A DNA stretch of 64,000 bases, taken from contig JAKCOZ010000015.1 in NCBI GenBank assembly GCA_022605955.1, positions 7,011,287 to 7,075,286 of the forward strand, given 5' to 3'. The notes under the pieces were generated by a model. The model searched no databases and had not been told where the DNA came from. It worked only from the letters and a program-made list of their open reading frames with translations. This DNA comes from Rallus limicola (Eukaryota; Chordata; Aves; Gruiformes; Rallidae). Made by a program: the position numbers and the translations under genes. This document shows positions 51,001 to 63,900 of this stretch, piece after piece. Position 1 is the stretch's first letter. Each line of letters begins with the position of its first letter.

Positions 51001-53467
51001 ATGATTATATTAATGGTAATGATGCCAAAGCTTACAATGTGCTTTCAGCAAAAAAAAAGCAAAAATAAAGGCCCTTCTCTGTAGGTCCTTTTGTCTCTCT
51101 AAAGCCTGTGTGCAGTTTCTCTCCTTGTAGGAAAAGGGTTGCTTGGCTTAGTCAATATTGCAGCCTGAATGCTGTAGAAGCTGTAATGTCATGAAGTGAG
51201 TATGCCCCAACTGCTTCTTATAGGAAGATAAAATCTTAGACGATGATTGAGGTTGTCTCTTAAGTGATGTTACTGGCATTAACTAATTACAAGTCCAGGT
51301 ACCACTGTTATAGAAGTTTTGCACTGCCCTTTTGAAATAGGTATAAATCTTTTGGCTTTTGATATTTGACCCAGCAGAATGTCTCAGACTGCTGAAATAA
51401 GGGCACAGAATATGAGTGGGAATAATATCATCTGTCTGAAAAGCAAACAGAATAACTTCTCCTCCACACCTCTGACAAAAACCCAATGTGAGTATATTTC
51501 CCATCTCTTCAGTCAAAAATCGGTGACAAGGGCTCAATCCCTGTTACAGGTTTAAATCATTGGTGTCAGTGTTGCAAGTCTCAAACAAATTCCTTTCAAC
51601 TCTTTAAAATCTTTATATATTATTGTTTTCAGGCAAGAGATGTTTTTTCTTTATGCATGAGCAGCTAGGTAAATAGGAAATAAGGATAAAAAATTTTCCA
51701 GCTACTGGAGTAAAACTGGAGAAAGTGAAAAAACTGTTGCTTGTTGTTCAGACTGGAAGAGGATAGTACCAAACCAGTAACGCAGTATCGTTGTAGAGTA
51801 GACAATATGTAAAGGAGAAACACTCTGCTTGTTCAGGTCTTGCTAGCAGGTAAAATGTAAGTATATAACTACTAGTGTAGTATAAAAGCTCTCAGGGATT
51901 TTTTGACTGATTTTTAGTTCTACATTGTTTTTCCAGATTGAGTGGAAAAAAAATACAGCCTCTTCCCCCTACACCCTCTCCCCCACCCCCACTAGCTTCA
52001 TTAGTGACCAAAGATTTTTATTATCTTAACTGCTTCTCAAAGTCTGTCTGACTGAATTTATTACTTTTGAATCTTACTTTTTGCTTAGGGTATTTAAGAA
52101 CTATATTCCCAAAAAAAGCCTTCTGAAACAGTTTTACTACTTTCAAAGCCATTTTCAGTACAAAGGAAAGGAGAGTGTTGAAGCTCTTCTGCTACTGTTG
52201 GAGTTCTAGCTTATCATTCATTCAGCATAGAGATGCTTGCATTGACCTTAACAAACTGACATCCCTCTCAAAAAATAATTCCAAACACTTTTTTCATAAT
52301 TAAATCCTTACTTTCATTTCAACATGTTTCATATCTAAAATGAGAAATTACAGCCCTAATTTTCAGGAACTGCTGACTGACCACTCTTTGAAATCAAGGC
52401 CTTCTTGAGCTCTCTCTGGCTAAGTACATAATGCAAAGTAGTATAGAATACTGATTGTGTTTCCTTTGGTTAGAAAGACAAACTAAAGATTTTAGCTATT
52501 TTATTAAGCCAGTGAAAATTTCTTTAAGTTAATTCTAAATTACAGTTTGCCTGATTTTTTTTTACAATTCATGGTAGCACATACGAAAATGTACAACTTT
52601 CTTGGGTCATAAGTACAGAGTTTTTACATTTATTAAATGAGGTTCTTACAGGGAGATTGCATTTAAATTACTGTGATTTGCAAAAGGAAAATATTTTTTT
52701 AAAAGTTTGGGTTTTATGATTGTGGCATTTATTGTGTTTCTATATGTAGATAATTCTATGTAAATAAATTGCATTGAAGAGCCATTGTATAGTCTGCAGA
52801 ATGTGATGGACACTCTTGCACAACATGGTGTTGGTAGATATGAAGCTTTATCTTACTTTTTGAATTAATTCTTTTTTGGTATGTTATTAAAATGCTTGTT
52901 GCAAATAAAACATCCTTCAGAGCTGAGGAAAACCAGTAAATATCATTCCCAGTGTTCAGTAGGTCAAATGCGCTCAGGCTCTTTCTGAACTGGCATGGCT
53001 GGATTTTCTAAAAGTAAATGTGATGCTAATGAAGGAGCTGCATACATAAAGCCCGTAAAGTACAGACCTCTGCAAAACAGCTTTTCCATTCTTCCCCTTC
53101 TACTTTCCCAGCTCTGCCCTGAAAGAGCCCCCAGACTGTAGGATGAATATCCACTCTTCCTTACCCAACCATACCCAGCCTGTCTGGTACAATGGACACA
53201 AGGAAACACCAGTGGGTAGCACTGGGCTTTGTGATGGGGAGCATCTCATTTCAAATGAGGCTTTTTCAGTGCTAGTAGTTTGCATTGTTCTTGTATAAAG
53301 TTTTATTTTAAAGTGCTGTAATTAAAACAATACAAAAGGCTGTGTTAATAGTTTTTCTTGTTCTGGGGACAAGAAGGGAAATCTGAATGCAGATTACTTA
53401 TTTCAGATTTGAGTTGTTTGATCTGGTTTAGGTAACTCCTATACTTTATTTAAACGGGATTAACACA
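48066..53467. other. Intergenic, no gene recognised
   Basis: AT-rich without a supportable exon. Small structures noted: an 8-bp-arm hairpin CACCTGTG/CACAGGTG at 48600-48620, a short direct duplication of GGGCTTGAGTGGAC near 48.89-48.92 kb, and the (TA)n run at 50122-50140. Confidence 0.5.
50122..50140. repeat. (TA)n microsatellite
   Basis: About nine uninterrupted TA units. Confidence 0.85.
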
Positions 53468-53700
53468 AGAGGTATGCATAAAGGTGAAGTGGATACCCCA
53501 CTGGTCAAGGCTTCATCTAGGATATGGGAGAACTGGGTTTAATTCCGTGCTCTGCATAACATGCAATTATTTATGCAAAGTGGAGCAGGTCCAACAGGAA
53601 AGATTAAGAGTGAACCCCATAGGTCAGTGGTGCATCAGTTAGAGAATTTGTGAGGATATGGGAGACTGAAGTTAAGTCCCTACTCAATTATATTCAGTCT
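53468..53700 (+). repeat. Old tandem repeat with tRNA-like units
   Basis: Two related units of roughly 110-120 bp lie head to tail. Both contain a core of the form GGTCA(A/G)...CATC(T/A)...GATATGGGAGA followed by a B-box-like segment (GGGTTTAATTCC at about 53536; GAAGTTAAGTCCC at about 53668). The first unit is followed by CTCTGCATAACATGCAATTATTTATGCAAAGTGGAGC. The pattern resembles a repeat I recall as common in turtle and crocodilian genomes, where units read GTGGGAGACCTGGGTTCAAGTCCCTGCTC. I cannot name the family with certainty, and the copy is too degraded to be a functional tRNA gene. Confidence 0.5.
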
Positions 53701-56700
53701 TTCCCTTCCTGTGTGAGTACCGTATCCCTGGACTGTTGGTTGTACTACAGAACTCTTCACACATTTTATAGCAACAAAATAACAGGTTAAAGAAGTCTAC
53801 TTTTTCTGACTGAAGTATTTCACTGGAAAATTCCTGGTCTGTTCTTCTCGCTAAGTCTGTCCCTCTTCTAACTTTGTGAAGGGAATAATACATCATCTCC
53901 TTTTCCCTCTGCCACCCTGAGGATTTCACTCTCTGGAAGAAACAGCTGTTAATGTAGATGTCCTGACCAGATTCACCAGTGGTATTCTTTTCATCTTAAT
54001 ACATGTGCTATGAAGTATCCATAGCATGGGCAGTTTCTGTTTCTCCTCTCAAATTACTATGCAGCATTACTGTTAAATAGCTGCCCATTTTACTTTCATC
54101 ATAAGTAAGTAATCCTTACTGTTATTCTTCCCATCCCACAGACCCACTGCCAGGCCAAACTGTTGGGGAACCTTCGGCACTGCTGCTGGCAAGGGGTGCA
54201 GCCTGGCCATGCTCTCATACTCGACTTGTCCCGTTGTGCTTCTCTTCTGCTTGCTTACAATCTATCAACTTGTTTAAAGGTCACTCTGCTGGAATCATTC
54301 TTTGCCACAGCATACAGTGCATTGATTTTCCACATTTCTGAGACTCCCTATGCCTGCTGTGAGCTCACAATTTCCATAGTGATGTGCTTTGCAATCGTTA
54401 CCGTGTGCAGGACTAATTTCACATTCTAGGTAGGGCACACTGTCTTGCCAGACTGGATTTTTTATAGTGTTGGGTTTGTTGAAATAGCTACATTATTTTC
54501 TTCTCTACTGTCTGGTAACTGCTTTTTTTTCCTTCTTTTATTCTGTTAGAACATTTTGATCAGAAATAAAATTTTCCCCTCCCTATTATTCAAAACAGAT
54601 TTTTTTTTTCAAACTGCACACAAATGATATCCTTTTCACCCAAGCTGACACATCTCTTACAGCCCCTGAAGTCAGATGCCCCCAAAGCCCCTGCCACAAG
54701 TACACACTCACGTGTGTACATGTAGTACTCTAGTGATGTAGACTAGTTAGATCCGGGGGGAACTAATGGTAAACACCTCTAATGTGGGTAGGAGTCTTCC
54801 CTGTGTCCAGCAGTGCTCAGAGGAGGCCAAATCAGAAGTATCCAAATGCTCTGGACAAGTAGCGTAAAGAATGAATTTAACAAGGCTTTTTAGACTGTGA
54901 ATGGCTTTAGTTCACCTGGTACCTCTCACCAGTATCCTTAATACTCTAAGGCAATTGGTGTAATGTGACTGATCCGATGGCAGAGTTCCACCAACCTTGA
55001 ATGTGTGTATCAGTGCCACCAGTTTACCACAAAAAGGCACATGGTTGCTGTCTTTCCCTCACGGTGACTTTTCAAGTTCAAGTGTCTTTGCTGTTATGTT
55101 TATCAAATACTGTTTCTGCATCTGGTATGAAAATAAATATTCTCTTGTTTTTGCATATCTGAAGTTTCCTTCAGTCAGAGAAATAAGTGAATATGGACTG
55201 GTAAAACACAATTAGGGAAATTTCACTCATGAGGAGCCAAATTCCCATGTAACTTACTGCAATGATGGGTTGATTCATAATAAATACTGTATAGCATATA
55301 TAGCACAAAGATAAATAAGAGTTATTACAACCAAGCATGTAATATAAAGCACTGACACAGGTAGGTGCCCTTGATCAGGCAATAGAGAAGCTGTTTATTG
55401 GGAAATAGCCCTTATCTACTTTCTGCCAGGCAGAGAACTATCTATTGTCCCACTGCAAAAGCTAAGGTCAAAGGAAATGGTGATTACTGGAGGACCTGGG
55501 ACTGAGGAAGGGTACAGTCAAGTGAATGACTAAGTGCTGTAGATGTAGCTGACTAGGAATTTATCACCACACTGGTTTCAATGCTTAAACAGAACCAATA
55601 CGAACATGCAATGTTCAAATTGTTTGAATAGCAAAATTACCTTGAGTTTAATTATGTGGGAGGGTGTAAACACAGCATACCAATTGCTAAGGGTGTTTCC
55701 TTAATTTTTCTTAGCCATTTATTACAGTGAAAAATTAAACTTGAATCTGAATGGCTTGTCTATTATGATTGATTTTTCTTCGCGTAATTGTGTAAAATAT
55801 TCCCAAAGACTTTTTTTTGGGGTCTGTTTAGCACTCTCACAGTGTGACATCATTAGAGTAGGGCCATTAAGTGACTTGTCAGCATTTCTGTGTCCATATC
55901 TGCTATAATTTGTATGGAAATTTCAATGTGATATTGGCTGGACATGGTGTGATAGGGAAGAAAGAAAGGAAATTGTGACTTACATTTGCTATTTGCTCAT
56001 ATGACAATTTATGAGCCAGTCAAAGGCTGAATTACAGTTCCACTATCCTTCAAAGATCTCCAGCTGTTTATTTTCAGCAGAAGTTATGGCCAGGTCTCTG
56101 TAATGTTATCATTCAACAGCAGATGCAGCTTTAGGACTATTTACAGAGTGTGGGAATGAAGTGAATCTGGAGTCTGTAACAAGGAGTTTCCAAAGATTTC
56201 ATACAAATTGCTGGAGTTAGTTCTTTGCAATGTGAGGAGTAGCAGTGTATGTGCCTATTTGCTGATTTTTGTTATTAAGCCTGTTTCTGCTTACAAGGCA
56301 ATGTCCAATATCTTGTAAGATTTGAAATGGCTTTAAAAAGTCTGACAACATTTTTGTCCTAAGCTCCCATTTCCTTAAAAAAATACATGCAGAGTAGTAA
56401 GCTTGGGGCTGTGATTTTCTTGCATGAGCAAAAGAATAAAGAAAACTAAGTTTTTTATATTGCCAAATCATTTAGTTTTAAAGGCCTCTAAGTTCTAAAA
56501 CAGGCTAGGATGCCTCATGACATTGTTTTTTTTTTTTTGTGTGAACATTCATAGGATTTCTCAAGGGTGAGTTTTCTGGTAAGTGAGGGCTGAGTTTTCC
56601 ATGTTGGGATAGTCAAGGGCTATTCAGCTGTCACTTTTTTTCTTCACACATATTTCTGTAATACTCTCATTGCTCATAATCTTACTAATGAAAAACACAA

Positions 56701-56738
56701 ACTGTAGGGACCATTGTGTCTATATGTAAGAGACTGTG
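53701..56738. other. Intergenic, no gene recognised
   Basis: AT-rich, without supportable exon or known repeat. A T-run lies at about 56526-56540. Confidence 0.5.
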
Positions 56739-56853
56739 AGAATCACTGAGTATGCTGGAGAGGATCTCTGGAAATTGCCTAGTCCAACTGCTGTGTTCAA
56801 AGCAGGGTCATCTGGAGCGGGTTGCTTCTGTGTCCAGTTGTGCTTTGATTAAT
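56739..56853 (-). mobile_element. CR1 LINE fragment, reverse orientation
   Basis: Reverse-complemented CR1 3' region: AGAATCACTGAGTATGCTGGA, then CCTAGTCCAACTGCTGTGTTCAAAGCAGGGTCATCTGGAGCGGGTTGC, then TGTCCAGTTGTGCTTTGA. Short and diverged. Confidence 0.75.
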
Positions 56854-57039
56854 ACCACACTTTGTGTGGTAAGCAGTGAGCTCACATCAGCCAGTGCACA
56901 GGGCAGGGCACACGAAGCTCTGCCAGTTCAACAGGTGAGTTTTATTGGAGGGGTCACTAATGTCTGGGAAGGAGTTGAGCAATGGTGTCTATACAGTGGG
57001 GGGCTCAGGACCCCAACACCTACTGGAGTGGATGTGGGA

Positions 57040-58228
57040 ACCTAGATGGATCAACTGCAGAAGCATGCAGCTGTCCAAGGCACAGGCTGCAGGGAATGCC
57101 TATGCTTGGGGACCCGGACAGAACTCCCATGGGTGGATACTGCTGTGCAGGTCATAGGCTGCAGGGAACGCCATAGCCTCTTGCTGGTAGCAGGGGGAGC
57201 TATGATCAGGGCTGCATGTGATGTGAGCAGATAGGTCATCTCCTCAGCTGAGCAGCACAGCTGGAAGATAAGGTGGAAAAGCTCAAAGATGAAATAGGAA
57301 GCTTTAGAAGCATTAGGGAGGCTGAAATGGAAATAGATCAGTGGAGCCAGGCTCTGCCCTCCCTGCAGTGGAAATGGGAACACCTGCTAGGTAGTATCCA
57401 GGATCAAAGGGACCTTTTGGGAGAGCTTGTTGTATGGCTAGAAGGGCAATCTGCCTGTGGTAAGACCTCAGGTATAGTTTTCCTATCAGCCACCTCATTA
57501 TCAGGCTCTCCCAAAAGGAAGAAGAGAAGACTTAGAGTTGTTGGAGACTCACTTGTAAAGGGAACAGAGGGCCCAATATGCCGGGTTGACCCGTGTCATA
57601 GGGAGGTCTATAGTCTTCCTGGAGCTCAAATCAGGGATATTACTGAGAAACTCCCCAGCCTGGTACAGTTATATTGGCTATTACCCACTGCTCATCTTCC
57701 AGGCAGAGGAAGAAGAAGCTGCATCCCAAGCCTGAAGGGAATTAAAAGATACTTCAAGGCCTTGGGATGGTTGGAGAAAGACTCTGGGGAGCAAGTTATT
57801 TTCTCTTCCCTCCTTCCATTTCTGGGAGATGATGGAATAGAAGGATCCGGTCAGTAAATACATGGCTCAGAGAATGGTGCTACAGGCAGGGCTTTGGCTT
57901 CTTTGGTCGTGACTGGTTTTATAAGACAACAGGCCTGACAGGAGTGTGTAGGAAGGGCTTATTGTCCAGGTGAAGTAGGGTTCTAGGAAGAGAATTAGCT
58001 GGCTTCATCCATAGGGCTTTAAACTAGATTCAAAGGGGGATGGGTTTGTTGCTGGGTTCCCACCAGCGGGGCAGTGTTCTGGTAATAATGAGAACCAGAA
58101 GACCTCACACCTCCCAAAGTCAAAAACAGTGTGCCCAGCTTGCTACCTGAAATGCCTGTGCATCAATGCATGCAGTATGGGGAATAAACAGGAGGATTTG
58201 CAAATCCTCTGCCCATCGCAGTGCTGCA
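57040..58228 (+). mobile_element. CR1 LINE segment: decayed ORF1 and start of ORF2, no 3' half
   Basis: Plus-strand CR1 sequence read through several frames. In order: a Cys-containing N-terminal part of ORF1 with two GCRE motifs (57046-57234), and a coiled-coil/linker part (about 57246-57370, SIREAEMEIDQWSQALPSL). Then comes the ORF1 SGNH-hydrolase-like domain, starting RLRVVGDSLVKGTEGPICR (about 57522-57580) and running on to IKRYFKALG and QVIFSSLLP. Finally the first residues of ORF2 (NACSMGNKQEDLQ, about 58154-58192). CR1 ORF1 proteins bind the element RNA; ORF2 would supply endonuclease and reverse transcriptase. The longest open piece is 57273-57857. Frameshifts and stops break both frames, and similarity ends near 58228 before the catalytic part of ORF2, so it is dead. 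The left limit is uncertain. Confidence 0.8.
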
Positions 58229-60911
58229 CTATTCCTCCATGCTTCTCTCTGACAATGGCCTATTGAATATTTAATTATTTATAATTAAACAGGTTCTCCA
58301 AGTAGTTGATCTTGTAACCTTGGCTGATTTCAATAGCACAAACAAGCGTGCTCTTTAGTTATTCCTCATCTACTTTATCAGTCAGCAATTTATATTTAAA
58401 TTTTATTTATTTATACTGACATATATTCTCCTTAATGAATTTTTACAACCTTTTTCCAACACTAATCCAATTTGTGGTAAAGTACGTTCAGAAACATTCC
58501 TCAGAAAAGGCACAAGCAGGTTTTTATCCTAGCCTATTATGAAATCCTTCATATCCTAGACTTTCAAAGTAATAGTGATATTAATATAGTGCTGTACTTA
58601 TATGCAGCATTAAAGTAGCTTGGACTTTTCAGTTGTCTTTCAGGTGTTCTCATTCCACCTTGTTTACATGGTCTCACTTCCACTTTTGCTGACATCCTTG
58701 TTCCTACAGGAGATAAAATAAAGCCAAGGAAACTTCACCCTCTCCTTCTATGTATTTGTATTCTAGAGAGCTTTTACTTGTACAATTCTTGTCAGAAAAA
58801 TCTCCTTTTCCATAGTCTTGGCCTTTTATTTCAGAGTCTCAGCCATGTTGAGTTTTCTTCTCTTACTGTACTTTTTAATTGCCTGTGATCACTGTCATGC
58901 TCTGACTCTCAAGAGTTCAGGAATGACTTGTACTATCAATGAAAGAATAGTCTAAGTTCTGGTCAGTCTGCCATGACTTGCAAAGAAATAGTTGCAAAAA
59001 AGAAAACAGCTTATAGCTGTATTGTTTTTCTTGAGGATTTCTTGTGGCTGTTGGGATGGAGGACTGTGCCCTGCCCATAAGCTGAATGTCCTGCAGTATA
59101 ACTTAAGTTCTTGAAAGTGATTCACTGGTGTTAAAGTACATTTTCAGATATGTCAATGTAATATGAAAACTTTGTTTATCTTTCTTAGATTTCCTTCCCA
59201 AATTCTATCTTCCTGAAGACACTTCCTTCACAGAACTGAACATCTTGACTCAGATCTGATTAGCTTAGAGTGTTCACTAACAGTTGCTGGAAAACTGCAG
59301 TTTCCTCCTCCTGCGTCAGTAACTCTTTAGCACTCCCTGAACAGAAAAGAATCTTCTATGTAATTATTTCTTACTTCTCATGTCCTGAAGTATTTCTGTA
59401 TTTCAGGATTCAAAATGCTTCCTGTCTCTTTTCTGTCTCTACTCAATATATTGTTGTTCAGTTCAATGGCTCCTGAAATCTGATTTTGTGACTCGAATTA
59501 TTGGTTCTGTCAGTTTTATTTATATGTAGCTTCAGCCAGGTAGGTAAAAGCAGCTCCAGCTGCATTTGCCCTCTTGGTAGGGTCTCCCCAGTGTTAACGA
59601 CATTCTCTGTAGAATTAGTTTAACCCAAGCTGTAACACAGCTTGAGTTGCAAAATGGATGCACAGGATCAGAGAATCATTTTGCATCCCTTGCTAGAAGA
59701 CCAGAAGTAGAACATCAGAGTCTGATCCAAGACCTCCTGCATGGCATATACATTCCCACCTTTATGCTGGAGTGGGCATGTCTTCTTTTTTTTAGCATAT
59801 TATCGGTAATTATGGTAAATATTAATTTGGTTACTGCAATCTGCATTGAAAAGGAATGTCCTTTATTGGTGGAGTTGGTGATGTTTTTTCTGCACCGTTA
59901 TGTAAAGGTGACCTAGAAATGGTTTCCATGGCAGTAGGATGTGCTACATGCTATTGATGGCAGGGCTCAGAGGAGGCCCCAGAAGGCTATTAGGTTTAAA
60001 ATGTGAGCACATTCGAGAGCGACTTTAAAATTACTCTCAAAACCCAGTGACATTTTTGGGTGACTATCAATCCTTTGGTAGATGAGTCAGCGGTGTGTCT
60101 CAGCCCTGGGCATGACAGATGTTTGTTCATAAGCAATTAGCAGTTGTACTGACTTCTCCTGTCGTCCCCAGAGCTGATCTCTGTGGGTAAGAGCTGCAGT
60201 GCTTGACAAGAAAGCAGGCAGTACTGCTGCATGTGCTGTACAAGCACTGTGAATGGGTAATGAATTTTACTTCCAAGCTTAGTTTAAAAACAAAAAAGAC
60301 CCTCCCATGAGTTTTGTTTGTTCTTTATTTAAAACAAAAAATAAAAATTATCTAAATGGTATGTTTAAGTTCAGTTGTCTTACTCTGCATGTATTTTCTC
60401 TTTTTCTCCTGTATTTTAGCAATGTTCAGAGGCAGAAAATCACAAAATACCAGACCTTGCTTTTATAAGAGAACTTTTTTTTCCTCACTTGTAGTTGTGG
60501 AAAAAATCAATGAGACGTAATCAGAAAACCAGAACTATCAAACAATAAAACCTGCTTCAAGTACAGAAATTATCCCTAACTCTAATAGCACACTCAGCTC
60601 TTATGACCTTTTTGCTTTGCAGTGAGGACATGGGTGAAACCTCTTGAATACTGATAATTTTTCAATGTCATCCTACAGTCCTTGTTTACTCCTTGACAAA
60701 GATAAGTTATTTCTTAGTTCTTTAGGGCAGAATCATAAACCAGTCATTTATAGTGTAATTCGTGTTGTGGTCACAAAGTGCTCTTCATTGAAACACTATG
60801 GGGAAGACAGTGACTCCATGGGGTTTTGAAGCCTCCCCACTCTCACCTAGGTAAAGCTGCCTGGCATGCACTAGGTTCTTGTCAGCTCACAAGCAGCTGG
60901 TGTGGGAGCAG
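58229..60911. other. Intergenic, no gene recognised
   Basis: AT-rich. Nothing beyond short chance frames. No further CR1 ORF2 sequence follows the segment that ends near 58228. Confidence 0.5.
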
Positions 60912-60985
60912 ATTCACAGAATTGTAGGACTTGGAAGAGACCTCAAGAGATCATTGAGTCCAACCACCCAAGTTGTTAAAGCATT
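60912..60985 (-). mobile_element. CR1 LINE 3'-terminal fragment, reverse orientation
   Basis: TTCACAGAATTGTAGGACTTGGAAGAGACCTCAAGAGATCATTGAGTCCAACCACCC is a reverse-complemented CR1 end. Only about 60-70 bp remain. Confidence 0.85.
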
Positions 60986-63900
60986 TGAAGTTCCACTATC
61001 AAAACTTTGCAGTGAAGCCTAACCTAAGTAAAGGGCTATTTCCTTCACAGATTTGAATGGCAGAGGTACAAAGCCTGCATTCTCTGCAGCATGTGTTAGC
61101 ATCATGCTGAGTTAATTCTATTTTATTTCCTGGGCTATTATTTTATGTAAAACCCCCAGCTATATGTATTTTGTGCTCCAAGTTTTGGCAAACATTTAGA
61201 AGTTTAAGGAGACCTTTGTCAGCTGCTTCTGACATTCTGCTATCCTTTTGTGGCTTTCAATAGACAAAAATACAGTTCTGTTCACTGAAGGAAAACTGGT
61301 CATGGCTTGGATTGGATGCCAAACTGGCAACTTGTTCTTAAATGCCAGCTAGGATTTCTGGAATTTCCTCTGAGTCTTTTCATTCTTTTATTCTACTGCT
61401 GACATAGTCTGGAAATGGACAGGGGATTAAGCATAGGAGCAGACAGTTCTTCAGCCAGAGTGCCTGACAGGGTTACAATTCAGAAAAATATGAGCATTAT
61501 AGGAAATAATGGCATTGAAGATGTGAGTCTCAGGAAGGTTTTCCCTAGCGCAGACACCCCTCCTGAGTGAAGTGAGCTGCATTAAACAAAGAGATTTGCT
61601 AAGAGGGAGCACTTCTGAGAACTTGAGTACGTCAGTCCAGGTGTGGTCTCCAATACCTTTGGCCTGAAGAACAAATATTAATTTGAAAAAATGTAGTTGA
61701 GCTGTTTTGGCATGCTGAGGCGAGGCCAGACAAGGGCCTCACCAAAGAAACGCCTGTTCAGTCAGACCATTTACCTGCAAAAGCCACAATTTAGGGCCAT
61801 TAAACTGCTGTAACGCACGGCACCATAGGAAGTGTGCAAGGGTGTTTCTGCTGGTGAATATGTTACAGAAGAGCCAGAAAAGTAGAATAGAAACCAAACA
61901 GAACTCTGTAAGTCCTGGCCTTTTCAAAGTACAGTGTACTTCAGGAAATAAGGGTGATTCCATTTTTCAGTTGAATTCCACACCAAGAAACACATTCTTT
62001 TGTATTATGCGGAATTACACATAAAATTATAAAGCAAATAAGACAATGTCTATATTAAAGATTCAGTGTCTTAAACTCCATGAAATCATAAATCTAAGAG
62101 AACCCCTTTGGCTGGTAATGCACCATGCCACACGCATGCTGTGAATGTTTATTGTCATCCTCTCGTACCAAGCAATTCTATTTTCTGCAGCACTGTTTGA
62201 AAGAGTGCCCTTCTTTACAGCAAGATGGAAACAAAGAATGAAATCTAAACAGCCTTTCACCATTCAAATGCACCATGTAGTAGATTAATGGATGGGATCA
62301 TGAAAGGGAGATTTCATTCCAAGAAATTCAGCAAATTTCAACACAGTGGTACAAAGGATTTTTTTCTTCCAAAACAAATGTGGTCGACCACAGCTCGCTC
62401 TGGAGATGGCCACGCTGCTTTGGTGCAAAAGTTTTGTGAATTGGTGTAACATCCATGATGAGAGGCCATTGCCAGATACTGCAGAGAGAACTTCAATAAA
62501 AATAAATTGGACAATTATTGGCCTTTAATTTACTAAAAATTTATACCCCATATAAAGCAAAAATTAATGTGAGGAAAAAATGTACCCTGTGCTAGAAGTG
62601 TGCAGGCCTTCAGGTTATCTCAGTGAGATATATGCCAAGTGGTATGTGAGGAGGGCATTAGGAGGAGAAAGTAGTTTAAGTCACATTGGAAGGCTTGATT
62701 TGTGGAAACACAGTGGACATCAGTGGGGGAGATGTCCCAGTTTCCTTGTTATGGCCGATTTTCAGTTTTAACAGAAAATTAAAAGAATTGAGAGGGTGAC
62801 TGCTAAGGGAGCAAGCTTGATCACAGTTTGTGGAGATCTGATGTTGAACCACTAAGGAACTGCAAACACATGGTAAGAGCAAAGTCTTTGAGAGCTGAAC
62901 TGCCAGGTCTAGGGGATGTGAACAGGAGAAAGGGCACATGCCTTGGGACTTGTAGGAATGAGGGTTAGGAGTTCTAGAACACTCCAGGACGCTCATTCAA
63001 GGAATGACTGGATACCAGTCAAAGTACAAAATTTGGGAGACTGTAGGAATAATTGCTCTGCAATTAGCAATGAAGGAGGAAAAGGTATATATACAAGGTG
63101 ATGAAGAGTGCCTTTTTTGCTGGGATGAATTACATTAGGGAGTTCCCAACAGATACAACTGGGGGGAAACAAACTGTCCTTTCTGTTATTCTGTAATTCT
63201 GAAGGAAATTATTCTCAAGAAGAAATAAATCTACTAGAATGAGGAATGAGCATACTGGGGAGAGAGTAAAATCTCAAGCATGATCTCAGGCCTGAGTTCA
63301 ACCAGAGTGCTTGAGAGTTAGCATAATTTGGTTTGTCTAGCCCATTTGCTTTCTGACCAAAAATGAAACTAGTAGAGGTCCCTTCTGCAGACAGGACCTA
63401 AGTAACCATTAGGCAGGGCTCTGGTCTCACCTGGTAACGTGGCACATGTACTCCTCCAAACTGATGTTCCCACTGAACAAAGAAATGTTGGGAAGACATG
63501 CTACTTTTGTCTACTTACACAAAATTTGAGATGGGTGATTGCACTCATGTTCGTAGCACATGCACTCTCTCCATGACTTTTTTCTTTACTGAGAAGTCAG
63601 CATGCAAGCCAATGGCCATTTATTACCGTTTGGTAAACGTACAACAGAACAAGGTGTTTGCAGAGACTGGAGACGCTGGATTGGTGCTTGTACTTTTTAA
63701 ATGGAAGGCTTTTGAGTGTGCTGTGATGATTCTGTTATAGGCATTTCTTAAAGAATTAAAGATGTTGCACCACTTGAAGCTAACTTAGAAAGACAGGATT
63801 TATCTGCTTCTTATATCAGTTAAATGCTGATTAGCTACTCACAAAAGTTTCCTTTTATCTCAACTGCATTTTCCTTCACACTGGTTTAGGTTTCCAGTGA

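Noticed and set aside
57273..57857. 194-codon frame that could be taken for a host gene
   Set aside because: Its peptide matches the CR1 ORF1 coiled-coil and SGNH-hydrolase-like domain and is followed by CR1 ORF2 start sequence; it is LINE debris.
60083..60091. TGAGTCAGC, an NF-E2/AP-1 type site that might serve as a GP9 enhancer
   Set aside because: A single 9-mer is expected by chance about once in a window of this size, and no cluster of partner sites was seen.
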